The notes: generated by a model not told the origin, from the sequence alone. A DNA stretch of 64,000 nucleotides from CAVVAE01 sp963746185 (GCA_963746185.1 CAVVAE010000004.1:1612001-1676000); one strand, 5' to 3'. Positions 8,385-17,519 are shown, numbered from the stretch's first letter. Numbers and translations: made by a program.

Positions 8385-8675
8385 ATGGAGCAGGGGACCC
8401 GTTCGGGCCGCTCACATCATCCCGACACAATGACGAGCATGGGCTGCAAACAACGGATGGACTCTGCCAGAAGGCGGGCGATGGTAGCGCTCAGTAACGG
8501 CTGCGTGCGAGTTCTTGCACGACGTTGGGTTTTGTGGAAGAAGTTCCGTGATTTTGGTGCGCAGGGCAAAGACGTCGATATACGCTGGACGTTCTGGCGG
8601 ACGCTGCAGCAACTCTCGGTGTCTAGGTTGTCCGCCGCGGACCGTGCTCTGCTCCGGGAAGGTAATAGCGCGTGA
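8385..8675 (+). CDS. Small basic protein of unknown function
   Basis: An open frame of up to 96 residues, rich in Arg and Trp (VRVLARRWVLWKKFRDF, RWTFWRTLQQLSVS), ending LSAADRALLREG. The start is uncertain: ATG at 8385, 8430 or 8460 would all fit. Base use is more AT-rich than in the neighbours. The reason to think it real is its end: its TGA overlaps the GTG of the next small gene in a GTGA arrangement, typical of translational coupling. I do not recognise the family. Confidence 0.4.
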   Translation: MEQGTRSGRSHHPDTMTSMGCKQRMDSARRRAMVALSNGCVRVLARRWVLWKKFRDFGAQGKDVDIRWTFWRTLQQLSVSRLSAADRALLREGNSA

Positions 8676-8833
8676 ACGACCAGCTGGACGTCAACGTCCA
8701 CGACACCGAGGTGCTCGCTGAGATCGAGATGATGACCAACCTCATCATCGCGACCACCGAGTCCGACGGCCCGCTGCCCCAGATGAGAATCGATCAGATC
8801 CTGGGTGTCGACGAACAACTGCCGCAAGTCTGA
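8672..8833 (+). CDS. Small acidic protein of unknown function
   Basis: A 53-residue protein starting at a GTG that overlaps the stop of the preceding frame by 4 bases. The sequence is acidic and amphipathic (TEVLAEIEMMTNLIIAATESDGPL with one substitution, then RIDQILGVDEQL), with a predicted helix, a turn at DGPLPQ and a second helix. This resembles many small actinobacterial proteins of unknown role. Pairing with the basic protein upstream suggests a two-protein unit, which is inference. 8834-9021 holds no further gene. Confidence 0.5.
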   Translation: MNDQLDVNVHDTEVLAEIEMMTNLIIATTESDGPLPQMRIDQILGVDEQLPQV

Positions 8834-9021
8834 CCCGGCTTTCACAGGTCCGATCTCCTTTCACACGTCGCTGCCGCTTGCGATCAGGCTTACCCCCTAG
8901 CTTCCGAACGGTGCCAGCGCGTTCACAGGCCGCGTCGAGGGTTTGCTACTGGGTGTAAAACGATGGGTAAGTCCTGGGTTGAGGACGATGCCAGACCCGG
9001 GAGCATTGGCTAGGGGGCACC

Positions 9022-10590
9022 ATGAACAGACACGGCTCAGCGAGTTATTTCGTCGTCGGTGAGGGACTCTTCGACGAGAGTGCGGGGGACCGGGCCGTCG
9101 CGTTGGCGCCCACTGAACCCCCGCCGTTCCGTTTCTCACGGATGGGGCCCAATGGAAGCGGGAAGCAACTCTCTGACGCCATTCGAAAGCGGTTGGCGGC
9201 AGCGATCACCCACAGTGGAGGAGGCTCCGGAAGCATTCCGGCCGGGTTTACCTACCTCGGCCAGTTCGTCGATCACGACCTCACCTTCGACAAGACGTCG
9301 GTGATGTTGGGGGAGCACAAGTCTCCGGCGACCATGCTGCAAGGCCGCTCACCCAGTCTCGACTTGGACTCGCTGTACGGCGCGGGGCCGCTCGACGCGG
9401 AGTCGGCGAAGTTCTATCGTCCGGACGGCCGGCGGTTGAACATCGGCAAGACTGTCGCCGCTGACGGCGACCCGGTGCTGAACGGATTCGATCTCCCGCG
9501 CGGGGCTGGCACGACGATCAAAGCCAAGCGCAAGGCGATCATTCCCGACTTCCGCAACGACGAAAACCTCGCGGTCGCGCAGACCCACACGGCGTTCATC
9601 CGGTTCCACAACCGGATCGTCGACACACTCCCCACGTCCGTACAGCCCAACCAGCGTTTCGCCACGGCCCGCGCGCTCGCGATCAAGCACTACCAGTGGA
9701 TGATTCGGCAAGACTTCCTGCCGCGAATCTGCGCGGCCGGTGTGCTCAACGACGTGTTCAACAACGGCAGGAAGGTGTTCGAGGTCGGGGTGAACCCGAC
9801 GGATGTCCCGACGATGCCGATCGAGTTCTCGATCGCTGCCTACCGGCTCGGACACTCGATGATCCGAGCCGCCTACAACTGGAACAAGCGCTTCGACGAC
9901 GGGGCGGGATTTCTCGAGTACCTGTTCATCTTCTCGGAGACTGGGGGCGATCTCGGCGGCGAGCTCCGACTGGCGAGCAACTGGGTCGCCGACTTCCGCC
10001 GGCTCTACGACTTCGCCGAGGCAGGACGCGCGAACCTTGTGGTGCCGGCGAATAAGTTCAACCGGGCCATGCGGATCGACACGAGGCTGAGCGATCCGCT
10101 CAAGCACATGCCAACCGGCGCGTTTGGCGGCTCGCCGGCACCGACCACCGACCCGGTCGACAACCTCGCATTCCGCAACCTCACACGGGCCAAGATGACG
10201 CGACTGGCGACCGGTCAGCAGATGGTCTCCTTCCTCAACAGCAAAGGCGTCAGTGTCACCGCGCTGACCAAGGCCCAGATCAAGAACGGCAAGAACGGCG
10301 CCCAACTCGACGCCCTCACACCGGCGCAACGAGATGCGGTGGCGACCAATACGCCGCTGTGGTTCTACATCCTTCGCGAGGCCGAGCTCAACGGCGGGAA
10401 GCTCAAGGGCGTCGGTGCTCGAATCGTCGCCGAAACGTTCCACCGCGCGATGGAGGGCAGTGAGCACTCGATCCTGCGCGATCCGACCTGGCACCCGACC
10501 CTGGGGCCGGACGCCGCAACGTTCCGGATGGTCGATCTGCTGCTGTTCGCGTTCGAGGGGAAGAAGGCGCTACTCGCACCGCTGGGCTGA
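9022..10590 (+). CDS. Animal-type haem peroxidase (peroxinectin-like)
   Basis: A 522-residue protein of the peroxidase-cyclooxygenase superfamily. Visible landmarks are YLGQFVDHDLTFD near residue 80, which holds the distal His and the Asp that can link to haem, LYGAGP, and IAAYRLGHSMIRAAY near residue 275 with the proximal His in RLGHS. A long helical domain follows, with FHRAMEGSEHSIL near the end. No signal peptide is evident, so it may be cytosolic or exported by another route. Such enzymes use H2O2 to oxidise halides or organic substrates. The ATG follows a GGGGG ribosome site. It stands alone, with no adjacent partner. Confidence 0.8.
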   Translation: MNRHGSASYFVVGEGLFDESAGDRAVALAPTEPPPFRFSRMGPNGSGKQLSDAIRKRLAAAITHSGGGSGSIPAGFTYLGQFVDHDLTFDKTSVMLGEHKSPATMLQGRSPSLDLDSLYGAGPLDAESAKFYRPDGRRLNIGKTVAADGDPVLNGFDLPRGAGTTIKAKRKAIIPDFRNDENLAVAQTHTAFIRFHNRIVDTLPTSVQPNQRFATARALAIKHYQWMIRQDFLPRICAAGVLNDVFNNGRKVFEVGVNPTDVPTMPIEFSIAAYRLGHSMIRAAYNWNKRFDDGAGFLEYLFIFSETGGDLGGELRLASNWVADFRRLYDFAEAGRANLVVPANKFNRAMRIDTRLSDPLKHMPTGAFGGSPAPTTDPVDNLAFRNLTRAKMTRLATGQQMVSFLNSKGVSVTALTKAQIKNGKNGAQLDALTPAQRDAVATNTPLWFYILREAELNGGKLKGVGARIVAETFHRAMEGSEHSILRDPTWHPTLGPDAATFRMVDLLLFAFEGKKALLAPLG

Positions 10591-10642
10591 CCGCAGCCCG
10601 GGTCGGTGACGGGCGGCGTTTGATACCGCCTGACCCCCCGCA

Positions 10643-10652
10643 GTTGCGCAAC
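10643..10652 (+). promoter_or_regulatory. Palindrome in the DUF47-pit upstream region
   Basis: GTTGCGCAAC is a perfect 10-bp palindrome 58 bp before the DUF47 start. TTGCGC within it and TAGCAT at 10669 could be -35 and -10 elements, but the 19-bp spacing is long. Regulation by phosphate would be expected from the gene content, but I see no clear repeated PHO box. Confidence 0.25.
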
Positions 10653-10709
10653 AGCGCCAGTGACCCCATAGCATTGCCGTGATCTTTTCGCCCTTGACGG
10701 GAGTTGGCC

Positions 10710-11327
10710 GTGCGTATGCGTTTCCGTCCCACCGACTCGACCTTCTACGACATGTTCTCTGATGCGGCACACAACCTCGTTACAGGAGCTCAGCTCCTCG
10801 CAGAAATGCTGCCCAGCACGGCCGACCGATCCGACATCGCGGCGCGTATGCGGGAGGCCGAGCACGATGGCGACGACACGACCCACGCCATCGTCAAGCG
10901 CGTCAACACCACGTTCGTGACCCCCTTCGATCGTGAGGACATCTACCGGCTCGCCAACGGGCTCGATGACGTCATGGACTTCATGGAAGAGGCCGTCGAC
11001 CTCGTCCTGCTCTACGAGATCGACGAGCTGCCGACGGAGCTCGCCAACCAGGTCGAAGTGCTGCAGCGTTGTGCAGAGCTCACGTCGGATGCCATGCCAC
11101 GGTTGCGGACGATGCGCGACCTCGAGGAGTACTGGATCGAGATCAACCGGCTCGAGAACGACGGTGACAAGTCCTACCGTCGTATCGTCGCCAAACTGTT
11201 CAACGGTCAGTTCGACGCGCTTACCGTGATGAAGCTCAAGGACGTCGTCGACTCACTGGAAGCGGCGATCGACGCCTTCGAGTCGGTCGCCAACATCGTT
11301 GAGCAGATCGCCGTCAAGGAGTCCTGA
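10710..11327 (+). CDS. DUF47 (PhoU-like) accessory protein of the Pit transporter
   Basis: A ~205-residue all-helical protein beginning RFRPTDSTFYDMF, with AEHDGDDTTHAI and FDREDIYRLANGLDDVMDFMEEA. These acidic metal-binding helices are typical of DUF47 proteins, which pair with low-affinity phosphate transporters and modulate them. The GTG at 10710 is chosen because ACGGGAG lies ~6 bp upstream; TTG 10704 and ATG 10716 are in frame. The pit gene starts 3 bp after the stop, so the two form an operon. Confidence 0.85.
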   Translation: MRMRFRPTDSTFYDMFSDAAHNLVTGAQLLAEMLPSTADRSDIAARMREAEHDGDDTTHAIVKRVNTTFVTPFDREDIYRLANGLDDVMDFMEEAVDLVLLYEIDELPTELANQVEVLQRCAELTSDAMPRLRTMRDLEEYWIEINRLENDGDKSYRRIVAKLFNGQFDALTVMKLKDVVDSLEAAIDAFESVANIVEQIAVKES

Positions 11328-11329
11328 GC

Positions 11330-12325
11330 GTGGAGCTCGCGCTCGTCATAGCGGTAGTCGTGATTGCCCTGGTGTTCGACTACACCAACGGATTCCACGA
11401 CGCCGCGAATGCGATCGCCACCGCGATCTCCACGCGTGCACTGACGCCGCGAATCGCACTCATCATGGCTGCGGTGATGAACTTCGCAGGCGCCCTGCTC
11501 GGCCAAGAGGTCGCGAACACGGTGAGCGACGTGATCACTCCGCCGGACGGTTCAGAAGGCCTTGTCGTCGTCCTGGCTGGTCTCGTCGGTGCTATCACCT
11601 GGAACCTCACGACGTGGTACTTCGGGCTCCCGTCGTCGTCCTCGCACGCGCTGATCGGCGGCCTGGTGGGAGCGGCGCTCGCGTCGGGCAGCGTGGTGGA
11701 CTGGAAATCCATCGAAGACAAAGTGCTCATTCCGATGGTGGCATCGCCATTGGCCGGATTCGTCGTTGCTTTCCTCCTGATGCTCCTGATCATGTGGGTG
11801 TTCCGCCGACGAAACCCCGGCCGGGTCAACCGCGGATTCAAGATGGCTCAGACGGTGTCGGCTTCCGCGATGGCCCTCGGACATGGTCTGCAGGACGCTC
11901 AGAAGACGATGGGCGTCATTTTTCTTGCGCTGCTGACCACCGGGTACGTGTCCGAAGGCGACGACCTGCCGCTGTGGGTGATCATCTCAGCAGCGACGGC
12001 CATTTCGTTGGGCACGTACTCCGGCGGCTGGCGGATCATGCGGACGATGGGGCGTCGCATCATCCACCTCGATCCGCCGAGAGCCTTTTCCGCGGAGGCG
12101 ACGGCGTCGTCGATCCTCTATGTGACGGCGTTCGTCTACCACGCGCCGATCTCGACGACGCACGTCATCACGTCAGGCGTGATGGGTGCCGGGGCGACCA
12201 AGCGACTTTCGGCTGTGCGGTGGGGTGTGGCGAAGACCATTGTCGGCGCCTGGATTCTCACGTTCCCGGCAGCCGGCCTGGTGGCCGCAGCTGTGTACGG
12301 CGTGCTGCACATCTTCCTGCCGTAG
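11330..12325 (+). CDS. pit: Low-affinity inorganic phosphate transporter Pit
   Basis: A 331-residue integral membrane protein of the PiT family. The two signature repeats are visible: DYTNGFHDAANAIATAIST near the N-terminus and the later GLQDAQKTMGVI / YHAPISTTHVI region, with about ten hydrophobic segments. PiT proteins import metal-phosphate or phosphate using the proton gradient. Cotranscription with DUF47 is near certain from the 2-bp gap. The GTG start follows the DUF47 stop directly. Together with ppk, phoU and senX3-regX3 in this window it belongs to phosphate homeostasis. Confidence 0.9.
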   Translation: MELALVIAVVVIALVFDYTNGFHDAANAIATAISTRALTPRIALIMAAVMNFAGALLGQEVANTVSDVITPPDGSEGLVVVLAGLVGAITWNLTTWYFGLPSSSSHALIGGLVGAALASGSVVDWKSIEDKVLIPMVASPLAGFVVAFLLMLLIMWVFRRRNPGRVNRGFKMAQTVSASAMALGHGLQDAQKTMGVIFLALLTTGYVSEGDDLPLWVIISAATAISLGTYSGGWRIMRTMGRRIIHLDPPRAFSAEATASSILYVTAFVYHAPISTTHVITSGVMGAGATKRLSAVRWGVAKTIVGAWILTFPAAGLVAAAVYGVLHIFLP

Positions 12326-12363
12326 GTCTACCCGCCGGCCGGGCGTTCTCAGCCCATGCTCTG

Positions 12364-12870
12364 TCAATCGGGCTCGACGCCCGCGCCCTGCTTCGCTCGG
12401 ACCAGGTCCTCGACGGCCTGGGGGATCGTGGTCTCGAAGTCCAGCAGCTTCGCCCAGTCTGGCTCAATGGTGATGAGGACCATCTCGTCGTACAAGGCCC
12501 GCACCCCCTGCTCCCAGCTCTCGAAGTGCTCGGCCGGGGTCACCTTCCGGGACGCCTCGACGTAGACGTCCGGTACCCCGTCGACCAGCTCGAGGTGCGC
12601 CGTGCCCCGGATCAGCAGCACCTGTGGCGGCCACTGGCCTTGGGTGTCGATGGTGAGCGCCACCTTGGGGTTCTTCCGCAGGGCCCCAACCTTCGCCGAC
12701 TTCGGCAAGGTGGCCATGACCGCATGCTCGCCAGTCCACGCGAACGCGATCGGGATGACCCGGGGCGCCCCGTCGGTGCCGACGTAGCCCAGCCGGGTGG
12801 GGATCGACGACCCCAGCAGCTTTTGCGAGATCGGCTTGGCCAGCACCTCGGCGACTTCTTGGCGGTCCAT
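12364..12870 (-). CDS. PPOX-class (pyridoxamine oxidase-like) flavin/F420 protein
   Basis: A 168-residue split-barrel protein: KLLGSSIPTRLGYVGTDGAPRVIPIAFAW, then KVGALRKNPKVALTIDT and VLLIRGTAHLELVDGV. This is the pyridoxamine-phosphate-oxidase-like fold that binds FMN or F420 in actinobacteria. The substrate is unknown. The frame is open well upstream, but the conserved N-terminus begins at ATG 12870, preceded by GGAG in AGAGGAGAAGGAC. It lies downstream of the repeat at 13045-13113 and on the same strand as the Nudix gene. Confidence 0.8.
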   Translation of the reverse strand: MDRQEVAEVLAKPISQKLLGSSIPTRLGYVGTDGAPRVIPIAFAWTGEHAVMATLPKSAKVGALRKNPKVALTIDTQGQWPPQVLLIRGTAHLELVDGVPDVYVEASRKVTPAEHFESWEQGVRALYDEMVLITIEPDWAKLLDFETTIPQAVEDLVRAKQGAGVEPD

Positions 12871-13044
12871 GTCCTTCTCCTCTACTTCTTGCGCTGCGCC
12901 CACTGGGGCGAGCCGATGCACGCGAGTGACATCGACTGCTGCCAGGGCCAGGCTCAACTGCGTGACCGGGTGCGGTCCAGAGCTGTCAACCAGTTCACGC
13001 GTCGTACCCCTCGTCCGCATCTTGAGACACAGGCCTCTCGTGGA

Positions 13045-13113
13045 GGCAAATCCCCACTCTGCAAGGCAGGTTTGCCTTGTTAACAAGCCGTTTGGCTTGA
13101 AAACAAGGCAAAC
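13045..13113 (-). repeat. Stop-proximal hairpin repeat, copy 1
   Basis: A 69-bp repeat, read on the minus strand, starting 10 bp after the stop codon of the Nudix gene (13124). It begins GTTTGCCTTGTTTTCAAGCC, has an AAAC loop, then GGCTTGTTAACAAGGCAAAC, giving a ~20-bp stem. A tail follows, CTGCCTTGCAGAGTGG, ending in ATTTGCC. Copies at 36464 and 45490 are nearly identical and similarly placed. The remainder of 12871-13044 has no gene. Confidence 0.85.
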
Positions 13114-13123
13114 CCAGAACCGG

Positions 13124-13999
13124 TCAGAGCGGGTCGGGGTGGGGCTCGAGGGAGACGACGCTGCCGGCTTTGCGGTGTACGACGACCAGCCCGCCGGGCT
13201 TGAGCGAGACCGGGTCGATGCCGAGCGCGTCGAACACGTCTGGCAGGACCGGCCGATGAGAGCAGATCGCGATCCGTTTCGAGCTCGATAGCGCCGACGT
13301 GACCCGCTTCCGCATCGCTGCCACCTCATAGCCGTCCTCCGAGATGGCCGGATCGAGCTTCAGCCTGGCCCCGGCGGCCTTGACGAACGGGACCATCGTG
13401 TCGACGCACCGAACGGCGTCACTCGAGATCACGCGGGTGATTCCGTAGGCCTGGAGCACTGGCACCAACCGCTCTGCCTCATCCTTGCCGGTGGACTCCA
13501 ACGGCCGAATTGAGTCGTCCTCTTGCCAGTCTTTGCGGCTGTGGGCATGGGCATGGCGGATGATGATCAGTGGCGTGCTGTCGAAAGCTGACGAGGCGAA
13601 GGCCTCGAGCAGCTCCCCGTCGTGGTCGTAGCTCAACTTTCGCGACGCCTTCGACACCGGCATCCAGCGAAGGTCGTCGATCTCGGCATTCGACGCGTAG
13701 GTCGAGATGTCGGCGTCCTTCGGTGGCACGGCGGTCCAGTAGTTGACCACCTTCGGCTGTCCGCCGGCGATCTCGTAATGGTCGTCGGGAAGCGGCGCGC
13801 CGATCCGAACACGGAGCCCCGTCTCCTCCTCGACCTCGCGTACGGCGGCCGCGATCGACGTTTCGCCCAGTTCGAGCTTGCCCTTGGGAAACGACCAGTC
13901 CTCATACCGGGGCCGATGCACGAGAAGCACGTCAGGCTCCTTGTCACCGGCGCGCCAGACGACGCAACCAGCGGCGCGCACGGGGTCGCTCGGAGTCAC
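13124..13999 (-). CDS. Nudix hydrolase / histidine phosphatase fusion (MutT1-like)
   Basis: A ~291-residue two-domain protein. The N-terminal Nudix box is complete (GKLELGETSIAAAVREVEEE plus TG), preceded by SFPK. The C-terminal domain is a histidine phosphatase, with IIIRHAHAHSRKDW near residue 150 and the second motif ICSHRPVLPD. This architecture is known from mycobacterial MutT1, which hydrolyses 8-oxo-guanine nucleotides and diadenosine polyphosphates, so nucleotide-pool sanitation is the likely role. The GTG at 13999 matches the start of homology (TPSDPVRAAG). There is no clear Shine-Dalgarno; GAGACT lies 7 bp upstream, consistent with leaderless translation. Confidence 0.85.
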   Translation of the reverse strand: MTPSDPVRAAGCVVWRAGDKEPDVLLVHRPRYEDWSFPKGKLELGETSIAAAVREVEEETGLRVRIGAPLPDDHYEIAGGQPKVVNYWTAVPPKDADISTYASNAEIDDLRWMPVSKASRKLSYDHDGELLEAFASSAFDSTPLIIIRHAHAHSRKDWQEDDSIRPLESTGKDEAERLVPVLQAYGITRVISSDAVRCVDTMVPFVKAAGARLKLDPAISEDGYEVAAMRKRVTSALSSSKRIAICSHRPVLPDVFDALGIDPVSLKPGGLVVVHRKAGSVVSLEPHPDPL

Positions 14000-14075
14000 A
14001 GTGAGCAGTCTCGCACGCCTGCATGACGGCGGCAGGGGACGGCCATCTGCGCACCCAGCGACCCGAGCCAGCACC

Positions 14076-14081
14076 TAGGGT
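14076..14081 (+). promoter_or_regulatory. -10 element for the gene at 14089
   Basis: TAGGGT is followed by 7 bp and then GTG 14089. No ribosome-binding site is present, so the transcript is probably leaderless. It lies between divergent genes. Confidence 0.4.
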
Positions 14082-14088
14082 CATCACT

Positions 14089-15156
14089 GTGCGGAGTCGT
14101 CGGGTGAGTCTCATCGCGACCCTGGTCATCGTCGTGACCGTGGTGGGAAGCGTCATCGCCTCACGTCTCCTCCACCACCAAAGTCGCATCGAACAGGCCC
14201 TCGACATGTTGCCGGAGCAGACCCTGATCGCCAACTACACCGACTGGCGGGCCGCTCGTGACGACGTCGCGTCGGGAATCGACTCCGACTCGTCTGCCGA
14301 GACGAAGGAGGGCTTCCTCGACGCGGCCTACGAACGTGACTACTCCATCAACTCGGTGCTGTCGGAGTTCGAAGCGGAGATGCAGGCGTCGTACGGGTGG
14401 ACGGTGCTCGACGTGGAGTGGGAGATGTACGGCCAGAGCCGAGACGGTGCGGTGGCCGTGCTCAAGATGCCCGACGACTTTGACTTTGATGCGGCAGCGG
14501 ACCAGCTGACTCGGTTGGGCTATGAACCCGCGGACCACGACGGCGTACGACGTGGAAGTGACGAGGTGCTGTCGGCCATCACGCCCAGCCTGACGCCAGA
14601 GCTCTCCGACATCGTGCTGCTGCCCGACGACCACCTCATCGTGAGCAGCGACAGCGCAGACTACGCCGTTCTCACCAAGGAGACGATCGGCGGCGATCAC
14701 GACTCCCTACTCGATGTTGACGGCGTCCCCGACATGGCCGCGCCGCTTGAGGACGATGCAGTCACGGCCGTCGTCAACGTGCAGGAGCATGGCTGCGTTG
14801 CGGCGGGCTTCGAAGCGGCCGATCCCCGCGAACAGCAGCTTGCCCGCCAACGCATCCGAAGTGCCGGCGGCATCACCGCCACCGACGGCCTCGCGCTGGC
14901 GATCGACAAGGAGCGCAGGCTGACAGTCGTGATGCACTTCTCGTCCGAAGCCGAGGCTGAAGACGACCGGGCCGCCAGGGTCGCGCTCGCGCACGGACAG
15001 GCGCCTGACCAGGGAGGCACGTTCGAGGAGCGCTTCAGCGTCGGTAATGTGTCGATCGTCGGCACCAACCTGGTGCTCCGTCTCGACCCGAAGGACAGCG
15101 ACGTCCACCTGCTGTCCGACCTTGGGCGTGGTGGCCTGCTGTTCGCGAGCTGCTGA
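14089..15156 (+). CDS. Membrane-anchored extracellular protein of unknown function
   Basis: A ~355-residue protein with one N-terminal membrane helix (LIATLVIVVTVVGSVIASRLL) after a short basic start (VRSRRVS), and a large acidic extracytoplasmic domain. Alternating segments such as EVLSAITPSLTPELSDIVLLPDD and LIVSSDSADYAVLTKETIGG suggest a mixed alpha/beta fold, and two cysteines appear (EHGCVAAG and the last residue). I do not recognise the family. The frame extends upstream of 14089, but the basic-plus-helix N-terminus and the -10 element support this start. It converges on ppk. Confidence 0.6.
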   Translation: MRSRRVSLIATLVIVVTVVGSVIASRLLHHQSRIEQALDMLPEQTLIANYTDWRAARDDVASGIDSDSSAETKEGFLDAAYERDYSINSVLSEFEAEMQASYGWTVLDVEWEMYGQSRDGAVAVLKMPDDFDFDAAADQLTRLGYEPADHDGVRRGSDEVLSAITPSLTPELSDIVLLPDDHLIVSSDSADYAVLTKETIGGDHDSLLDVDGVPDMAAPLEDDAVTAVVNVQEHGCVAAGFEAADPREQQLARQRIRSAGGITATDGLALAIDKERRLTVVMHFSSEAEAEDDRAARVALAHGQAPDQGGTFEERFSVGNVSIVGTNLVLRLDPKDSDVHLLSDLGRGGLLFASC

Positions 15157-15187
15157 CAACCGCGGCGAGACGAAACGGTCGAGTCCG

Positions 15188-17449
15188 TTAGCGGCGTACG
15201 CCGGAAGCCGAGTCTCGATGCCTTCGGTGCTGGGCGATCAGCGTTGTCTGCACGTCTTTGAGTGGTTCGCCTTCGGGAGAGAGATGGTGTCTCGTCCACT
15301 CGCCGTCGGGACCGAGCCACCATGAGGCTGTGGCGTCGTCCAAGCCGAGGTCGAGCAGTGCACCAAGCTCGTCGACATGTCCCCCCGACGGAAGCCGGAC
15401 CAGCACCTCGACTCGTCGGTCCAGGTTGCGGTGCATGAGGTCAGCCGAGCCGATCCAGGCCTGTGGCTCGCCACCGTTCTGGAACCAGAAGAGCCGGCTG
15501 TGCTCGAGGAAACGACCGAGCACGCTGCGCACCTTGATGTTGTCCGAGAGACCCGGCACCCCCGGCCGTAGCGTGCAGATGCTTCGCACCCACAGCTCGA
15601 CAGGCACTCCCGCCTGCGAGGCCCGGTAGAGCGCATCGGTCGTCGCTTCGTCGACCAGGGAGTTCAGCTTGATGCGGATGCGGGCCGGCCGGCCTGCGAG
15701 ATGGTGGTCGACCTCGCACTGGATGCGGTCGAGCAGCCCCGATCGGACCGACTCCGGAGCGACGAACATGTGCTGGTAGTCGCGCTGCCGGGCGAACCCC
15801 GACAGGTTGTTGAACAGGTTCGAGATGTCTGACGTGATGCCCTCGTCAGAGGTGAGGAGACCGAGGTCTTCGTACGAACGGGCTGTCTTGGGGTTGTAGT
15901 TGCCGGTGCCGATGTGGGCGTAGCGCCGGATCGTGGCGCCTTCGTCGCGTACGACGAGGGCCAGCTTGCAGTGGGTCTTGAGCCCGACGATGCCGTAGAC
16001 GACGTGGCAGCCAGCCTGCTCGAGCTTGCGTGCCCAACGGATGTTGGCCTGCTCGTCAAAACGTGCCTTGATCTCGACAAGCACCAGCACCTGCTTGCCC
16101 GCCTCGGCGGCGTCGATGAGGGCGTCGATGATCGGCGAGTCGCCGGACGTGCGGTAGAGCGTCTGTTTGATGGCCAGCACATGTGGATCGGAGGCGGCCT
16201 GCTCGATGAACCGCTGCACGCTGGTGGCGAAGGAGTCGTAGGGGTGATGCACCAGGACGTCTCGCCGCGCCAGCGCTGAGAACATGTCCACCGGGCTGGC
16301 CGACTCGACCTCGGCGAGATGGCTGTGGGTATGCGGCACGAAGGCCGGGTACTTCAGCTCAGGCCGGTCGAGGTCGGCGATGTCGAAGACCCCGGTCAGG
16401 TCGAGCGGGCCAGGCAGGTGGAACACCTCGTTGAGCGACACGTCGAGCTCAGACACCAGCAGTTCGAGCACGTGGTTGTCGATCGACTCCTCGACCTCCA
16501 GCCGGACCGGTGAGCCGAAACGGCGCCGCTGCAGTTCCTTCTCGAGTGCCTTGAGCAGGTTCTCGGCGTCGTCCTCCTCGACCTCGAGGTCTTCGTTGCG
16601 CGTCACCCTGAATGCGTGGTGCTGCAACACCTCCATGCCCGGGAAGAGCTGGTCGAGGTGTGCGGCAATGACGTCTTCGAGCGGCACGAAACGCTGGTCG
16701 CCCAAGGTCACGAACCGAGGGAAGATCGGCGGCACCTTGACCCGGGCGAAGTGCTCCTTGCCCGTCTCGGGATTGCGAATCGTCACTGCGAGGTTGAGCG
16801 ACAGCCCGGAGATGTAGGGGAAGGGATGCGCAGGGTCGACAGCCAACGGCGTCAAGACGGGGAAGACCCGGTCGGTGAAGAGCTCCTGCATGCTCTTCTG
16901 CTCGTCCACATCGAGCTGGTCCCATCGCAGCAACGCGATGCCCTGCTCGGCGAGCGCGGTCACGATGTCGTCGCGGAATAGCTCACCGTGTCGGAGCATC
17001 ACCTCGCGGGACTCTTTCCAGATCGACTCGAGCACTTCGCGCGGCATCATCCCGCTGGCGGCGGGGATGGCCACCCCAGCAGCCAGCCGGCGCTTCAACC
17101 CAGCCACCCGCACCATGAAGAACTCGTCGAGGTTGCTGGCGAAGATCGCCACGAAGCGAGTGCGCTCCAGCAGTGGCAAGTCGGGGTCTTCGGCGAGCTC
17201 GAGCACCCGTCGGTTGAATCGCAACCAGGAGACCTCCCGATCGAGGAACCGGTCGGTGGGCAGGTCGTCGTGGTCGGGTTCGTACGGCGGCTCGACGTCG
17301 AAGGAGTCTCCGTACGCCGATCGAGGCACCAGGTCGCTCGGTCCTTCCTCAGGGGCGCCTCCGGTTGCCGCAGGAAGCGACACTGGCAACGACGCCGGGC
17401 GCGGCTCCGGCACCGCGTCGGTCGGAGGGCTGGGGCGGTCCATGGGCAT
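15188..17449 (-). CDS. ppk1: Polyphosphate kinase Ppk1
   Basis: A 753-residue enzyme that polymerises the gamma-phosphate of ATP into polyphosphate, and the reverse. The N-terminal domain contains DREVSWLRFNRRVLELAED, a hallmark of Ppk1. The phospholipase-D-like catalytic half has YRTSGDSPII, IKARFDEQANIRWARKLE and the autophosphorylated histidine region YAHIGTGNYNPKTA. It is longer than most Ppk1 proteins because of a ~55-residue Pro/Ala-rich N-terminal extension. Starts at 17449 or two codons later both fit. It sits between the anchored protein and a divergent esterase. Confidence 0.93.
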   Translation of the reverse strand: MPMDRPSPPTDAVPEPRPASLPVSLPAATGGAPEEGPSDLVPRSAYGDSFDVEPPYEPDHDDLPTDRFLDREVSWLRFNRRVLELAEDPDLPLLERTRFVAIFASNLDEFFMVRVAGLKRRLAAGVAIPAASGMMPREVLESIWKESREVMLRHGELFRDDIVTALAEQGIALLRWDQLDVDEQKSMQELFTDRVFPVLTPLAVDPAHPFPYISGLSLNLAVTIRNPETGKEHFARVKVPPIFPRFVTLGDQRFVPLEDVIAAHLDQLFPGMEVLQHHAFRVTRNEDLEVEEDDAENLLKALEKELQRRRFGSPVRLEVEESIDNHVLELLVSELDVSLNEVFHLPGPLDLTGVFDIADLDRPELKYPAFVPHTHSHLAEVESASPVDMFSALARRDVLVHHPYDSFATSVQRFIEQAASDPHVLAIKQTLYRTSGDSPIIDALIDAAEAGKQVLVLVEIKARFDEQANIRWARKLEQAGCHVVYGIVGLKTHCKLALVVRDEGATIRRYAHIGTGNYNPKTARSYEDLGLLTSDEGITSDISNLFNNLSGFARQRDYQHMFVAPESVRSGLLDRIQCEVDHHLAGRPARIRIKLNSLVDEATTDALYRASQAGVPVELWVRSICTLRPGVPGLSDNIKVRSVLGRFLEHSRLFWFQNGGEPQAWIGSADLMHRNLDRRVEVLVRLPSGGHVDELGALLDLGLDDATASWWLGPDGEWTRHHLSPEGEPLKDVQTTLIAQHRRHRDSASGVRR

Positions 17450-17519
17450 GTCGTCATCGTCTCACCCCTTGGTGAACACCGGGTTACAACGACGACAGAC
17501 GTTGCTACCTTGGCCGACC

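Noticed and set aside
11299..13083. 594-codon open frame on the plus strand over pit
   Set aside because: It overlaps the Pit permease out of frame, with Arg-rich translation and no domain.
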